A DNA stretch of 64,000 nt. Origin: Tanypteryx hageni. Its lineage: Eukaryota; Arthropoda; Insecta; Odonata; Petaluridae. Below are positions 23,818 through 35,759 of this stretch, piece after piece (the stretch's first letter is position 1; every line of letters starts with the position of its first letter). The notes under the pieces were generated by a model. The model made no database searches. It saw only the letters and a program-made list of their open reading frames with translations, and was not told where the DNA came from. The stretch covers positions 25,707,840 to 25,771,839 of the forward strand of contig CM054116.1 in the NCBI GenBank assembly GCA_028673005.1, read 5' to 3'. Both the position numbers and the translations under genes were made by a program.

Positions 23818-24005
23818 ACGCAATTTCTCTCTCTCTCTCCTTCCCTCCCTGCCTCCCTCCTTCCGCACCTCCCTCCCTCCTTCCGCACCTCCCTTCCTCC
23901 TTCCACACCTCCATTCCCCCTTCCGCACCGCCCCCGCCACCCTGGATCCGCATTCCCTTTTTTTCTCTCTCTCTTTCTCTCTCCTCCTTCGCCTTCTCTC
24001 TTCCC
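23818..24005 (+). repeat. polypyrimidine tract with CTTCCGCACCTCC units
   Basis: Loose tandem repeat of CCTTCCGCACCTCCCTC-type units at 23850-23935. It lies 110 bp after a polypurine tract, so the two face each other with opposite strand bias. Confidence 0.8.
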
Positions 24006-24164
24006 CTCGCCAAATTGGAGTTTGTATCGCATTGGGGTATTTAAAGGGCTCCATCTAACGCCACCTAAAGAGCTCTTTTTTCCGTGTGAAGCGAGATGAA
24101 ACTGCGTTGGTTAGCTCGGAGAGAATTCTTCCGTTTCTGCGGTAAGAAGAGTTTTTTTGTTGGT

Positions 24165-24410
24165 GACCGAGGGGTTTAGAAGAAGAGGGATGCGGGAAAA
24201 TGAGAATGAGCGGAATAGAGTGGGATGGAGAAGAAAAAATAAAGTGGAGAGATCAAGGCTAAGTGGCGGAGAGAGCGAAAGTCTTAGAGAAAAGGAATGG
24301 AGGAGAAAATAAAAGGGGAGTATGATGGAGGGACGGATGAGAGAGATTGGGACGGATAGAGGATAAGAGGGATAGGGGAAAAAGAAGTGTAAAGGGAGAA
24401 CGTTTGATTG
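24165..24410 (+). repeat. purine-rich tract
   Basis: G/A-rich, no fixed unit; frames on the minus strand are its shadow. Confidence 0.7.
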
Positions 24411-26201
24411 TCCCATTTTTAAAAAACCGTTAAAATAACCAATGAAATAATGGGTGAAGCGTATTTTTTAAATTTATTATTTCAGGCTACATATACGTAG
24501 AGTTGGAACAAATTACAATAAAATTGTAAAATTTTAATGGAACAGAAATTATGGAAATTGAAAATATTTGCGACGGTAAAAATATTTTATCATATCTAAT
24601 TTTCCTCACTTCAGTTGCAGTTTGCTTTAATTAACTTACCGATGACAAGAATTTTATCTGTTTTCCATTTTTTTCGAATACCGCTATCCCCCACATCGAA
24701 ATAATGTAAATTCAAAATGTTTAAGGTGTTTATGAAGCTAAATTAATTTTAAATGTAGCATGAAAATACTATTATTTTCCATGTAATTCTAACAATATCC
24801 TTCTTATTACAATATTCACATTCTGTTGTTTAAAAATTATTTATTTGGCATGGTACAAAATGTTTGAACGGGAAGATGACGAGAATTGAACCTTTTCGCA
24901 GCAATATATTAGTTTCCGCTTTATGCTTTATTATAAGACGAGTTATTTTTAAATGCTAATCGAAAAATCCATACCCGTCTTAGAATCACAGCCAAAGACA
25001 TCGTCTCTACTACCTAAATACTCTTCCACTATGAAACCATAAAATTCTATGCATAAAAGTTTTCATTCACATTGTAAATTAAGATTAACCTATCAGTCAT
25101 CTGAAAAAAAAATTAAATGATTCAATCCGCCTGATAGTTTTACCTTCGCGTTTAATAACTATTTTACTCGAAACAACTGAATATTCACCCCTTCAAAACA
25201 TCTCTTTTGTCTTCGATTGATAACTTTTCAATCTGACGTTCAAACGAGCTAAACATCAATCAGAGACGACGTCTCCTTAGGCTTCAGGCGTCATAAAACT
25301 AAATCGTGACCAGAAATTAATTGAATTGCGCGTGAAAATAATTGGAAATCTAATTAACGTGGTCGCTTCTGCAGAGAGATGAAGGCTTTAATCACATGGA
25401 TAAGTTTCTTAACCTTCCCTTCAGCTCTTTCCTGGTGCTCTTTTATCCATCTGTCGCCATTTCACTTCCCTCGCTCATTTTCTTCTCCACTCCCCTTTAT
25501 TCTTCCTTGCTTTGCTTTTCTTTATCATTCGCATAATAATATTAGGTTTTAACGCACATGCCGAAGTATATATTAATAATCGATCGATAGAATTAAGACT
25601 GGCCGAGGCAAGGGCTTTTATATTGTATGTATTCCACTGGACCTAGAAGCCCCTCCTTTCGCCCATATTATACTTTCAACTCTTCATTTTCGTCTTTCGA
25701 TTTTTTTTTCAATTTTCTATGCAATAGCTTATATGGATCCCTAAGAATTTCGTATGCGATGAGATTTTTCTTCTGAAAAAGAAGTTTTCTTTTCTTACCT
25801 CGAATCGTTCGCCATCGCTCTCTAACGACATCCACTCCCGATCACTAATCACTGGCTGCCACTAATAGATGGACTCGGCGATTGATTGAGAGAATGACTC
25901 ACGCCACTCAACCCTTTGTTGCCACGGCAGCTCCCCTCCTCCCATTTCAAGCAACTTGAAAACTAATTACACGGCGTGGGAGGGTTTGGGGATAAGAGTT
26001 TGTCTATCTTCTCTCTCTCTCTCTGGACCGTTTCCTCTCCCTCTTACAATCGTTTTCTCTATCTAACGAAGTCAAAAAACTTAACGAGTTCCTTTCACGG
26101 TTTCGAGCTATTACTCAGCCATCTCTGATTAATGTCCTAACCGTTTACGCGGAAATTGTGAAGTCTATGAAAATGCCCGATGTGCCCAGTACATGACTTT
26201 C

Positions 26202-26203
<2 letters not shown>
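24411..26203. other. unassigned AT-rich sequence
   Basis: No gene or bounded repeat seen apart from a short (CT)n run at about 26009-26024. Confidence 0.4.

Positions 26204-26265
<62 letters not shown>
26204..26265. repeat. (AT)n microsatellite
   Basis: About 31 uninterrupted AT units. Self-complementary, so it can form a cruciform and is prone to length change and assembly error. Confidence 0.97.
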
Positions 26266-26267
<2 letters not shown>

Positions 26268-26399
26268 AATCACAATTTGTTCTCGACAAAAGCCTCCACT
26301 AGAATAACTGTCGGCAGCTACACTAGAGATTAATTTTAAACACTGCATAATTTTCACACAGAAAAATATTCTGAATCGCTTTTCACATTGAAAAAACAA

Positions 26400-26710
26400 T
26401 AATTAAACAACATGTTTATTTGTTGCCATAGGTAACAACTTTCGGTTGAACAATTTCAACCAAAATCTTATCAGATCTTGAATTTATAATAAAATTATTT
26501 AGTATTAAATTTTGTGTTGATCTCTTTATTAGTTTTTGAGTTAGAGTGCGCAAAATATTCCTATCAAACACACATACACACACGTCATCGAGAAAATAGC
26601 GAAACCGTACTCAGGGGACCTTAAAACGTGCATTTCCATTGACATCTCGAAATCGATTTTTTAACTACAGCAACACTTTCTCTATATGTACTGCGTATGG
26701 AGAAAGTAAA
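26400..26710 (-). repeat. repeat R, copy 4 (5' part, inverted)
   Basis: The reverse complement carries the 5' blocks in order: hairpin (26675-26707, ACTTTCTC...GAGAAAGT), 'aatcgatttcgagatgtc', 'cgttttaaggtcccctgag', 'gtgtgtgtttgatag', 'actcaaaaactaataaagag', 'gatcaacacaaaattt'. Opposite in orientation to the next copy, giving a head-to-head pair. Confidence 0.7.
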
Positions 26711-26849
26711 GAGAATGGAAATAAAGTGTATAGAGTAAACATTTACTCGATATAGATATATTAATCACTAGTTTCTAAATAAATATTAAAACACTACGGA
26801 ATGTAATAATTTAAATAACTTGGAATGATAAATTATTTAAGTTATTACG

Positions 26850-27270
26850 TTCTCCATAAGTAATATAGGAGAAAGTATTGTATTCATGAAAGAAACTGAA
26901 ATGCTCGTTTTAAGGTCTCCTGAGCGCGTTTTCACATGGTTCTTGATGTTTGTGTGATAGGAATTTTCTGGACGCCTCAACTCTGGAAATAATTATCAGA
27001 TCAGCAAAAAGCGTTCCATTTGAGAATTTTATTTGTAATTCAAGGCCCGAACAGGTTTTGACTGAAACTGGTCAACAGGAAGTAGACTTTTACTTTGGCC
27101 ATTTTGCCGTTATTTTTTTAATATCTCCTTTAGGATATCATTTATGAAAATCTTTGTTATTATTAAAGTTGTGAAAATATAATTATTTCCAACTTTTGTT
27201 TGAAATATTTTTTCATAAAACGGACTGTTTAAGAGATATTTTTATTATCTTTATTTTATACCCTAACGCC
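26850..27270 (+). repeat. repeat R, copy 5 (5' part)
   Basis: Starts with a degraded hairpin (TTCTCCATAAGTAATATAGGAGAA) split here as TTCTCCATAA and ATAGGAGAAAGT, then 'gtattgtattcatgaaa', 'ggtctcctgagcgcgttttc', 'ggtcaacaggaagtagact', 'gttattattaaagttgtg' and 'ggactgtttaagagatattt'. Ends where a tRNA-like segment starts. Confidence 0.7.
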
Positions 27271-27344
27271 TGCTGCTACGGGCTGAGCTGAACGTTTTGG
27301 TTGTTTGAAGAGAAACACCAGCGATTTGGAATTGAACTATAATA

Positions 27345-27430
27345 TGGAGAGCCTATGACATGCTTCGCAGTCTTGAGTCGGCTAGGAAAATCGCGGGGTT
27401 CGATTCCAAGTGCGCGCGGGGCCTCATTCG
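27345..27430 (+). repeat. tRNA-derived SINE fragment (box B)
   Basis: Contains GGGGTTCGATTCC, a good RNA polymerase III B box, preceded by 'gcttcgcagtcttgagtcgg'. A convincing A box and cloverleaf are absent, so it is a decayed SINE head or tRNA relic and not a tRNA gene. Confidence 0.5.
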
Positions 27431-28119
27431 CGTCAAACATTTTTATTTTCTTCATATGCATAAAAGATAGTATTGTCCGTGAAAAAGTGGAGTTTCAACG
27501 AAAATACACGTTTTAAAGTTCGTTGAGTACGTTTTCACTATTTTTTCAAATATCTCCTTTAGGACTTAATTTTTGTAAATATTTTTTTGAAACATTTATT
27601 CATAAAACGGATTGTTTAAGAGATATTTTGATTATTCATCTAAATTTGCTAAGTATGTCGCTAAGTGATATCTTTGCTTCCGTTCCTATTTATGGAGTTT
27701 AAAACTTTTGTTTCTTGGCCCTACCCACTTTTTAAATATACCCCAAATATTTCCGATGGGGTTGAATTCAAGATGATCCGGAAACAGACTAAGCGTCGAA
27801 TGTCCACGCTCGGATAAAACTCTATCCCCTGCAAAAGTTTCATGAGCTGCCTTAAATTTTTTTCATTTTATCGTACAGCTCGAGTTTAGTTTCAGCCGTT
27901 GAGTATTGTATTCAGCCATGCCTTCATTATATCCTTTCTGAAACTGCTGCACGGCGGGCGGTCAAGCTTCACAGTGTCCATCACAATGACGGAGTTCTGG
28001 GGTAAATTGGGAAGTAACTGGTTTTTTTCATGCACCATTCATGTTCCCATAGTAATCTTCTGTTTTCAGGCCCGTTTGAAAAATTAGGAGTGACTGCGGC
28101 AAAAATTCAAATTCTCCAC

Positions 28120-28211
28120 CTTAAAGAAAAATGAACGTATATCCTTTCTGTAATCAATGGAAATCATATAAGTACATTCACATGTACATTAATATAATAA
28201 ATAACTCTTAC
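28120..28211 (-). other. 92-nt spliceosomal intron in transposase
   Basis: On the minus strand the donor is CAG|GTAAGAG (exon ends at 28212) and the acceptor TTTTCTTTAAG|GTGGAG (exon resumes at 28119). Joining across these sites restores the conserved reading ...VHAGGEFEF... without a frameshift, whereas reading through does not. Consistent with a real intron kept since the element was active. Confidence 0.7.
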
Positions 28212-28584
28212 CTGCATGAACAATAATGAGTCGTTGGCCCTAAGATACAGGAACTTTTAATCCCGTGTCATCCCCGATCGACCATAGATATTGAGCAGAA
28301 TGCAAGGAATAGATGTAACTTTCGTCAGTATAAACAATTGACCGTTCTTCCTCCCTATATCTCCTTATTGCTCTTAAATATGCAATCCGCTTCAAACGGA
28401 TATCACTCCGCATAAAATGCGCTTATTAGATGCAGTTTTCCTCCACCTGGGACGATATTACTGTGAGATCTGTTGTTATTACAAAATCTCTACAGTAATA
28501 ATTAATAAGTCATCAATACACTTACCTGAATCCAATATTTTAAAGAGGAATTCTAATTGAACCAACTTTGCCTTTGAAGCCTGT

Positions 28585-28896
28585 TGTTGTTCTTGGTTTG
28601 TATTTTACAGCTAATCTATCTCTTGGATTATTATAGTCGTAACTCCTTACACAATGAACACATTCATAAGGGAGGAGGGAAACCCGGTGCCGACATTAGC
28701 ATACTCTTTACGAAGAGCACCAAGGGGACCAACTGTTCATCGTCCCTTCCGAAGGACGGAACGCTGACTTGCGCGGTTTCCTCAAATCACACAAGTAGGA
28801 GACGGGACGATCCCAGGTTGAAAAATCCGACTTCCACCGGATCCGAACCAGGAACCGCTTCGTGGAAGGCCAACGCTCTAACCATTCCGCCACCCC
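28585..28896 (-). mobile_element. tRNA-derived SINE (312 bp) inside the transposase
   Basis: The minus strand starts GGGGGTGGCGGAATGG and has an A box at 28874-28884 (TGGTTAGAGCG) and a B box at 28839-28849 (GGTTCGGATCC) spaced as in a tRNA. A tRNA-unrelated body follows and ends in AACAACA. It is flanked by 14 bp duplications, 28571-28584 and 28897-28910, differing at two positions (cctttgaagcctgt / cttttgaagtctgt). Removing body plus one copy rejoins the transposase frame, confirming insertion by target-primed reverse transcription. Confidence 0.85.
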
Positions 28897-29800
28897 CTTT
28901 TGAAGTCTGTGTTCGCTTTTATTGCCGGGAGCACAGCACCAAGAGTCGGATGTTTTCTTTCCTGAGAATAGAATTGATGCACGATTCTTCGAATCACCTG
29001 GACATCAAAGTCGTCCACCGTTGATTTCGAAGATAACTGCGGATTTTTCTTCCGCGGAGACGAGAAGGAAGCTTTTCAGCCTTAGCAATCTCTTCTCCTT
29101 CCTTCAAGTTTCGCTATAAGTTGCGAATTGAAACGCCGGTGGCTGCTTCTACTCGCTCATATATCCTTGTAAGAGGAATACTAATTCCTTCAGCAGCTTC
29201 CTTCTTTATGAACTTGATCACATTATGATTGATCTCCCATATCTGGCTGTTAATGACTTTCTTATTTCCTAGCTGGGGAATTCCCCATGCTAGCGATAAA
29301 CGAGTTAAACGAAACGAAAGCGAAGAAACAAAAACGAAAAAACGAAAACGGGGTAACAAAAACGATATAATAAAGACTCAAAGACAAAATAATCCAGACA
29401 ACGATGAAAAATAACGATAACAACAATAACAGTAAAAAGCGCAGAGGTTGGTACAATAACGTGATCGCCTTAGGGTTTCCCCCACGCGGAAGTTACCCCC
29501 ACCCCCGTGGTTGTGACGTTTCACTAATGGACTCGTCCGGATTCATTTTCGACTTCTGCACAGCCGCCGTAAGCTTTTTTCCACCATATTATTACATCAA
29601 TTTCTAACTTTGATAAGTGATTTAAAGTATTTTTCATTTTGAAAAATATTCAGTGTGTTTAAATATTATTCGCGAATGTAATTATCGATAATTATTCTTG
29701 AGGATACTGATGTCGAAAGCAGATTCTCATTACTATTGCATACAAATTCGTTTTACTGTTTGGAGAAAGTCATGTGCTTGACACATCAGATTCTGTTTAC

Positions 29801-30764
29801 AAATCGATTGAATGTCTTTATAGCAGATGTGACTATCACTTAAAATGCATAACTATTCAGCAATATGCATGGAAAAATCTCAATGAAGTAGTCATAAATT
29901 TATTTGCAAACAGTAAGTTCCTACTTCTTGAACGTTGAAGAGAATTTCTAACCATCTTGAATTAATACATTTTAAATATATTTGCAACAACTATGTACAC
30001 GTTCAGTTAACTTACATGCATTGATGCAAGCCTTTCCTGTACCCTATACTTGTTTGTGGCAGGACGCGTTCAGACAGAAAGTGGGTTTCATCAGGTTTAG
30101 GAAAGCTTCAAATTATTCTCTCTTAGCACTTCATATTATTTCTTATTACTTGTTCTGTCTTACAGATTTTCTTTTCGACTGTTATAATCGCTACTAACTC
30201 ATACATAAATCTTTGCACAGTTTTAATTAAATCCCTTTGATGTTGGCATTTTGCATATATTATTAGTTGATTTTATGTCAAATTTTGTTGCATTTAATAG
30301 GATATAACGTGCCTTCCTTCTGTCATTATTATCCGATATACTTCTGATTGTCTCGCGACATTTTTCTTTGACTTTTATGGGTCACCTCAATAGCGGATTG
30401 CAAATATTACATACTTATCTTGGATTAACCATATTTTTTATTTCAAAAATTACAGAAAAGGAAAATTCATATCTCTCCTTGAGCTCACGAGTTTGAACGT
30501 CACATAACACTGCACAGAAAATGTATTTGCGTAGGCTCGTAATATGCACCTAACTCCATCATTCCAATTTTCTGTTCGTTCGTTCGTTCCGGGCACGAGG
30601 ACGAATAATAGAACGGTGCTATAAAGTTATGAAAAAGTAGACGCTTTTATGGGCGATGATGATTACACGCGTCAAATCATATTCATTGCCTGTCAGCGCC
30701 CATCACTGTCTCATTCAGAATGAACCATTAATTCTTGTTTAGAAGTCAATGCGGAATATCTTAC
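29801..30764. other. unassigned AT-rich sequence
   Basis: No gene or repeat boundary seen. Frames such as 29982-30197 show no motif. Confidence 0.4.
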
Positions 30765-31030
30765 TGTCCCTCGCCATCGGGGCACCCTTCCCTTTCCCCC
30801 GCATTTCTCTCATTGCCTCCCACACCTGCCGAGATCCCTCTTTTTTACTCCATCCATTCAACCCTCTCCCCCTCCTTTCCTTACCCCTTCCCCCCTTCCA
30901 TTCTCATCCTCTCCCTTCTCCTCCCCCTTACGCTCTCCCTTCCTCTCCCCTCCTTACGCCCCCCTCTTCTCAATTTCCAACCCCTCGTCGACCAACCCGT
31001 TTCACCCCCGGGGACCCTTTCTCGTCCTCT
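30765..31030 (+). repeat. polypyrimidine tract
   Basis: C/T-rich with CCCTTCC and CTCTCCC motifs; two overlapping frames across it are low-complexity. Confidence 0.8.
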
Positions 31031-33070
31031 CCTCTCGTGTTTTCTCCATCAATTTGTCTATTAGGTACTTTTACGTGTGCCCGCTGGCTTCCAATCATTG
31101 CTCTCTATAACGTGTGCAAAACGGGAGAATGGCTGAGTTATTAGGAGAAAAAAGGTCTGACTTCAGTCACATGCATTAAAACCCGCTGCGCCGATAAATG
31201 AACTCTTCACGAAGAAAATATTCGTTGAACTAGTTATTGGTTTCTATTTAAAAATTATTCAGATGAAGTACTTAAGGTGTTCCTTTTCACAAATATTTCT
31301 TACTTGCAAGAGTTTTACCTTTCAAGTAGCCGAAGAAACCAATCCACGTTTTATGCTTGACTAATTTTAATTTTCTCGTTTCACTATCGTCTGTAAAAGT
31401 TTTCTAACTTCAATTCTGTGATTATATCGACGGCGCTGGAGGAAAAGAGACTATTATGACCTCCATGCTTCTTATCCTAAGATTTTGAAAACAATGTAAA
31501 ATCAAATGACTTCAGTCAGCAGAGAGTATTGGCTTTAACTTTTTACTTGTATTTAACCGCATTTCACACTTGTTCGTGTTAGTGTATTATCGAATCACGT
31601 TGCAATGGTTTTCGGTTAACATCGCATCTCATTATCTTATCTTATCTTCTGTGGAAATCTGCGAAATTTTTCAAGTTTTAGTTTTCGGGATGGTATTAAC
31701 AACACGGTAATCGCATTAATATTTCCTGGTATTTAGAGTTCAATGAATTCCAAGTAAGGGTTGGACGAAATCTGAGGAAATATACAATAAAAGGGTGATC
31801 TTTCTTTCATTCCTGACTAGATGACTACAAAAAGTGTACGATAGAAGAGAATTCTTTGAAGAGAATAAATTTATCGAAACTTTTGAAGGAATGCTTATGT
31901 CTTTTGTCTGCATGGCTATTTATTTTTCTTAAATGCTATTTGACAAACATGTGTAATGTGCATAGAAAAAATTTGACGAAAATATATATTTATGTATATT
32001 AAAATACTTAAAAAGTAAGTAAACATATTTATTAATGCGGCACTCTTTCAAAGATTGCGTGTAAAGACTGTATTTATACAAACGCGTACCGCGATTTTTA
32101 GACGCATTTATTGGTTGGTACTAGATTGTCGTCAACTTATCTGAGGAAAGATTATTGCTCTGATGAACTATCAACCTTTCCAAATCATTGATTTATTTGT
32201 TGAACAACTTTTTTTGCGGCAACCCCAAAGAATCCTCTGTGGGATCACACAGTCCTGAACCCCGATTATTAGCCGCTGGTCTACGCTGAAAAATAAGTAC
32301 AGTAAAACTATTACAGTTGCAGCGTTCATTACGCGAATTCTCTATGATTGGAAATACATTTTTCTCCGTTAAACATTTTTCTTCTTGTTATTGTGTTTCA
32401 TTGGATTGACGTATATCCTCTTTCTTCTTACAGCCTCAAGTTATGGATGTTGAAATTAAATTACATGAAAGAATTTCTTAGTAGGCATTAAATCCGAGAA
32501 ACTATTTAACTCTTAATATCTCTTAAAGAACATTTTCATTAATTTTACTGCATACGTGGGAGAGATTTACTGTTTGGCTGCGAAAATTGCGAGTAATAAA
32601 TGTCATTAAAACACATATTTCATTAGGATCTAGTTACTTTAGCTGATTATCCAAAATATTCATAAAAAGCTGAAGAAGGTGGATGAGAGACTAAAATTCG
32701 AAGCATTACCGTACACAACTCAAATTAAAATAAAATACATAAACACTCAAATCAATAAGGATAAGGATTGGACAACATGAAACGACGCGAGAACGGACAA
32801 AATTTAGTAAAATTTTCTGTATTATTAATTCTTTTCAACCGGCGAATGCAAATCGCGTCTTTCATCGTCAGAAACACTCGCCGTTTAAATCAAGCCACAA
32901 TTCCGGCGAATGTTTTTGTCATTAAAAAATAAAAATTGACGTCGTGAAGCAATTCAAAATGCTGCTTTCATCTTCGAAATTTGACCAATTACTACGAGGG
33001 GAGGTAGTGTGGCGAAAAATAAGTCAAAATCGTATCTGCGACCCCCTCCAAAAAATAAATAACCATCGCA
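31031..33070. other. unassigned AT-rich sequence
   Basis: A short TCTTA repeat near 31633-31650 and, at about 32222-32285, a C-rich segment ending 'attagccgctgg' that may be a hAT terminus. No gene recognised. Confidence 0.4.
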
Positions 33071-33224
33071 CGCCTCCCCATCCCCTCTTCCCCCTTCCCT
33101 CGCCCTTATCCCCTCCCCACCGTCAAGTCGGATCAAAACGGGACAGAGGTTATGGCTCGGAGGAGGAAAAAAGAGATTCTTTTGCTGTGTCCATTATCAC
33201 AGCATGAATACAAAGCGAAACAGG

Positions 33225-33545
33225 GATATGGGAGTAGGCGGGACAGTGAGGGGAGAAAAGGGGGGAGGGGAGAGGGACATCGGAGAGATTTATAGAGAGA
33301 TGGATGAAGGGGAGGGGTAGAGAGAGAAGGAATATGAGGCGTTCGTAATGGCGGACGGAGTAGTGACACAATGAGTAATTTCATTCCGGCGTTTTTCGGT
33401 CGAAAAAGGGAGGAGCGATGGGAGGGGGGAATGGGAAGAGACCTTTGTTTGCGAAAAGCCTTGGGGACACGGCCTAGGGTGGGGAGGGGGGAATGAGAGG
33501 GAGGGAAGAACGGAGAGAGAGAGAGAGGCGGGGAAAGAGAAGGTG
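33225..33545 (+). repeat. polypurine tract
   Basis: G/A-rich with GGGGAGAGG and GAGAGAGAG segments, preceded at 33075-33125 by a short pyrimidine tract of opposite bias. Confidence 0.8.
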
Positions 33546-33754
33546 GAGACAATAAAATGATTTCCAATCAAGTTAAAACGAAAATATTACGGACACGAGG
33601 AGTTTTCGCGTCGTTTTTTTATTCCTGTTGGCTTCTCCTCTTTTGCATGAATGCCCGCGGAATGATATAATTAGCCGCGCACTAAATCCTCTCTTTATAA
33701 CCGAATAGGATTTTGGGGAAAAACACAGTCTGGCAAAGCAAATCGCCCCTCACT

Positions 33755-33960
33755 CCATCTCATTCTCCCTCTCTCTCTCTCTCTCTCCCTTCGTCTCTCT
33801 CTCTCTCTCTCTTTCTCACTGTCCACCTTTGTCTCTCTTTCCATTTCATTTTCTCTCCCACTCCTGTCGCCCCGCGCCCAGGGATCGCCGTCAAAAGCTC
33901 CTCCGTTAATCCTCTTTTCCCAGTCTCCTCTCTTTTCTTTTCGGCCGACTCTTTTTTTTA
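33755..33960 (+). repeat. polypyrimidine tract with (CT)n
   Basis: Includes two (CT)n runs at 33767-33788 and 33796-33812. Confidence 0.85.
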
Positions 33961-34900
33961 GTCCTCCTCGCGGAGCGAATTAACTCAAAGAGTGAATGTC
34001 TCTCTTGTTAATTTCCAAAAATATCTCGTTACTATTCATTTACTCCTTTGTTGCGATCAAGAGGTTTCGATAGTTTTGCTTAAGCCGGATTATAAAAGTG
34101 TACTTATTTTATTTCTTCGTCCTTGAGTTCTGTACTTGCGAGCATATTTTAATGATCGATACCCGAAATATTTTTATGTGAATATCCGTACATTCACTAC
34201 TCTCTTTTTGACGAGGGCTTTCGAGTAAAGAAGATAAAAATTGCAACTTATTGTTAAGTAGGATATTATCGTGTAAAATAGTCATAAATTCTCATCTTAA
34301 GATATATTTGACGTTAGCTAATCGTTCCAAACACAATTCAAGCAGGATAGCATTTATTGATTATTATATCCACATATATTATATCTACATATATTATATC
34401 TACATAGATAATTTTAAAATACATAGTAATTTTCATCCCATCAATATGCAGCCATTGGATGAATAACCATTATTCTACTCTACTATCGAGCGGAATGTTT
34501 CCTTCAAATAAAGAATCACGAGGTCATTCAAAAGGAGAACAAAATTTATTTGGAATTAATATATTTGGCATTGGAGAGCTTTAAGAATAAGTTAGCTCTT
34601 TAACTTCACGAGTCAATTAGTGACTTAGTAATTACTAATCTCCTTGGAACAGCACATTTACTTAAAAACAACAACAAAGAGTAAGCATAAAATGATTACT
34701 TCCTTAGAGTTATGAAAACAATAAGACGAATGACTTATACGTCCGTTCTTTTACAGAGGATGAAATAAATAATGCGTGATAGTTACTCATTCGGCAAATT
34801 CATTAAGAGTTAATAATCTCTATTATGATTTTATTAGAAAAGGTTTAGAAATACCTCATCGACATAATATTGTACTAGTACCTTTTATCAGCAATAAGCT
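33961..34900. other. unassigned, with 15-bp tandem repeat
   Basis: AT-rich. At 34364-34408 TTATATCTACATATA is repeated three times with one substitution. Otherwise nothing identified. Confidence 0.5.
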
Positions 34901-34904
34901 GGCG

Positions 34905-35395
34905 AGTGGAGATGGAATGGGAGAGATAGAAATACGGAGAGAGGGAAAAAGAGAAAGACGTAGTAGTTATTGGAGTGTGATCGGAGGACGCAAAGAGGAG
35001 AAGGAACAAGGATCCGGAAAACGAGAGAAAGAGCTGCGCGGATTGATCGAGGAGAACGGGATGGACGCAAACAATAAATTGAAAGTTTAATTGCCCGGAA
35101 AATGTGAAGCCGCAGGGGGAGGAGGAGTAAGGAGAAGGGAGGGGGAGGCACGAGGGAGGATGATGAGTGGGAAGGAGGGGACACTGCGGCTGCGAGAAAG
35201 TGGACTAGGAGGAGGGGGAGTGAAGGGGGGAGAGGGAAGGGGGGACAGGGAAGGGGAGAGGGAAGGGGGGAGAGGGACGGGGGAGAGGGAAGGGGGGGAG
35301 AGGGAAGGGGGAGAGAAAAGGGGGAGAGGGAAGGGGGAGAGTGAAGGGAGGAGAAGGAAGGGGGGAGGGGAGAAAGGGGGAGGGTGGAGACTTCC
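34905..35395 (+). repeat. long polypurine tract, GGGGAGAGGGAA array
   Basis: G/A-rich across about 490 bp. Between 35215 and 35380 it is a degenerate array of GGGGGAGAGGGAA units. Strong candidate for triplex or G-quadruplex formation. A further GA-rich stretch lies at 35500-35580. Confidence 0.85.
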
Positions 35396-35759
35396 TTCTC
35401 TCGCGCGGAAAATAGGATGCCCTATGGATGCCATGTCATGAGTGCCAGTAACTCGGTTTCATCCGAACTGTTCTCCATTTGCTCCATCGGCCAGCCCGAG
35501 GCGGGACGAGGGGTGAGAGGAAGGCTGACTGGAGGGGAGGGACTCCAAGGGGGAGGGAAGGTGAAGCAGCAGCGAAATCGAAAGAAGACGAAACATCCAG
35601 ATCCGGCAAACGAGTGGTTCCAATTTCAGCCGGAAAAATCATTTGTTGGACATTTTTTTAAAGATGTAAAACTCATTTATATATATTTCAAGTTTTTGAG
35701 ATCTTATGGAAAAGATGATAACAGTATTGCTTACTCTCTTTCTGAGACAGTTGTTTAAA

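Larger units (their letters stand above)
27700..29270 (-). pseudogene. DDE-superfamily transposase, decayed, with intron
   Basis: Reading on the minus strand from about 29270: an HTH-like segment (EINHNVIKFIKKEA, RVEAATGVSIRNL), a stop at about 29117 then continuation RNLKEGEEIAKAEKL, a one-base frameshift in an A-run near 29064, then VIRRIVHQFYSQERKHPTLG. The SINE interrupts at codon ...ANTDFK, and GKVGSIRIPL resumes after it. Next come RLKRIAYLRAIRRYREEERS and VYTDESYIYSLH with the first catalytic Asp, then GQRLIIVHAG. After an intron come FEFLPQSLLIFQTGLK, NSVIVMDTVK with the second Asp, and LEFNPIGNIWG, where the expected third acidic residue of NPIE is Gly. The order matches the arthropod IS630/Tc1-related 'DDE superfamily endonuclease' family. 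Several stops and shifts make it non-functional. Confidence 0.85.
27690..29600 (-). mobile_element. IS630-like DDE transposon with nested SINE
   Basis: The body holds a complete but decayed transposase gene on the minus strand, flanked by the two halves of repeat R copy 6. Terminal inverted repeats could not be read and the edges are set only by where repeat R stops and resumes. It is interrupted by a SINE at 28585-28896. Confidence 0.65.
27431..29800 (+). repeat. repeat R, copy 6, split by the DDE transposon
   Basis: 5' blocks occupy about 27431-27690 ('gatagtattgtccgtg', 'tttcaacgaaaatacacg', 'ggattgtttaagagatattt', 'atgtcgctaagtgata'). The 3' blocks resume at about 29604-29800 ('aagtatttttcattttg', 'ataattattcttgaggata', 'tggagaaagtcatgt...gacacatcagat'). 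About 200 bp of the repeat's middle is missing at the junction, so the insertion was accompanied or followed by loss. Confidence 0.65.

Noticed and set aside
26204..26265. (AT)n run as a regulatory or origin-like element
   Set aside because: A plain microsatellite; AT runs are common in such genomes and nothing around it suggests function.
27345..27430. A functional tRNA gene
   Set aside because: Good B box but no A box or cloverleaf; the following sequence is shared with 12765-12810.
32155..32200. A third hammerhead-like site (CTGATGA near 32160)
   Set aside because: Not followed by a stem and GAAA; a chance match to seven bases.
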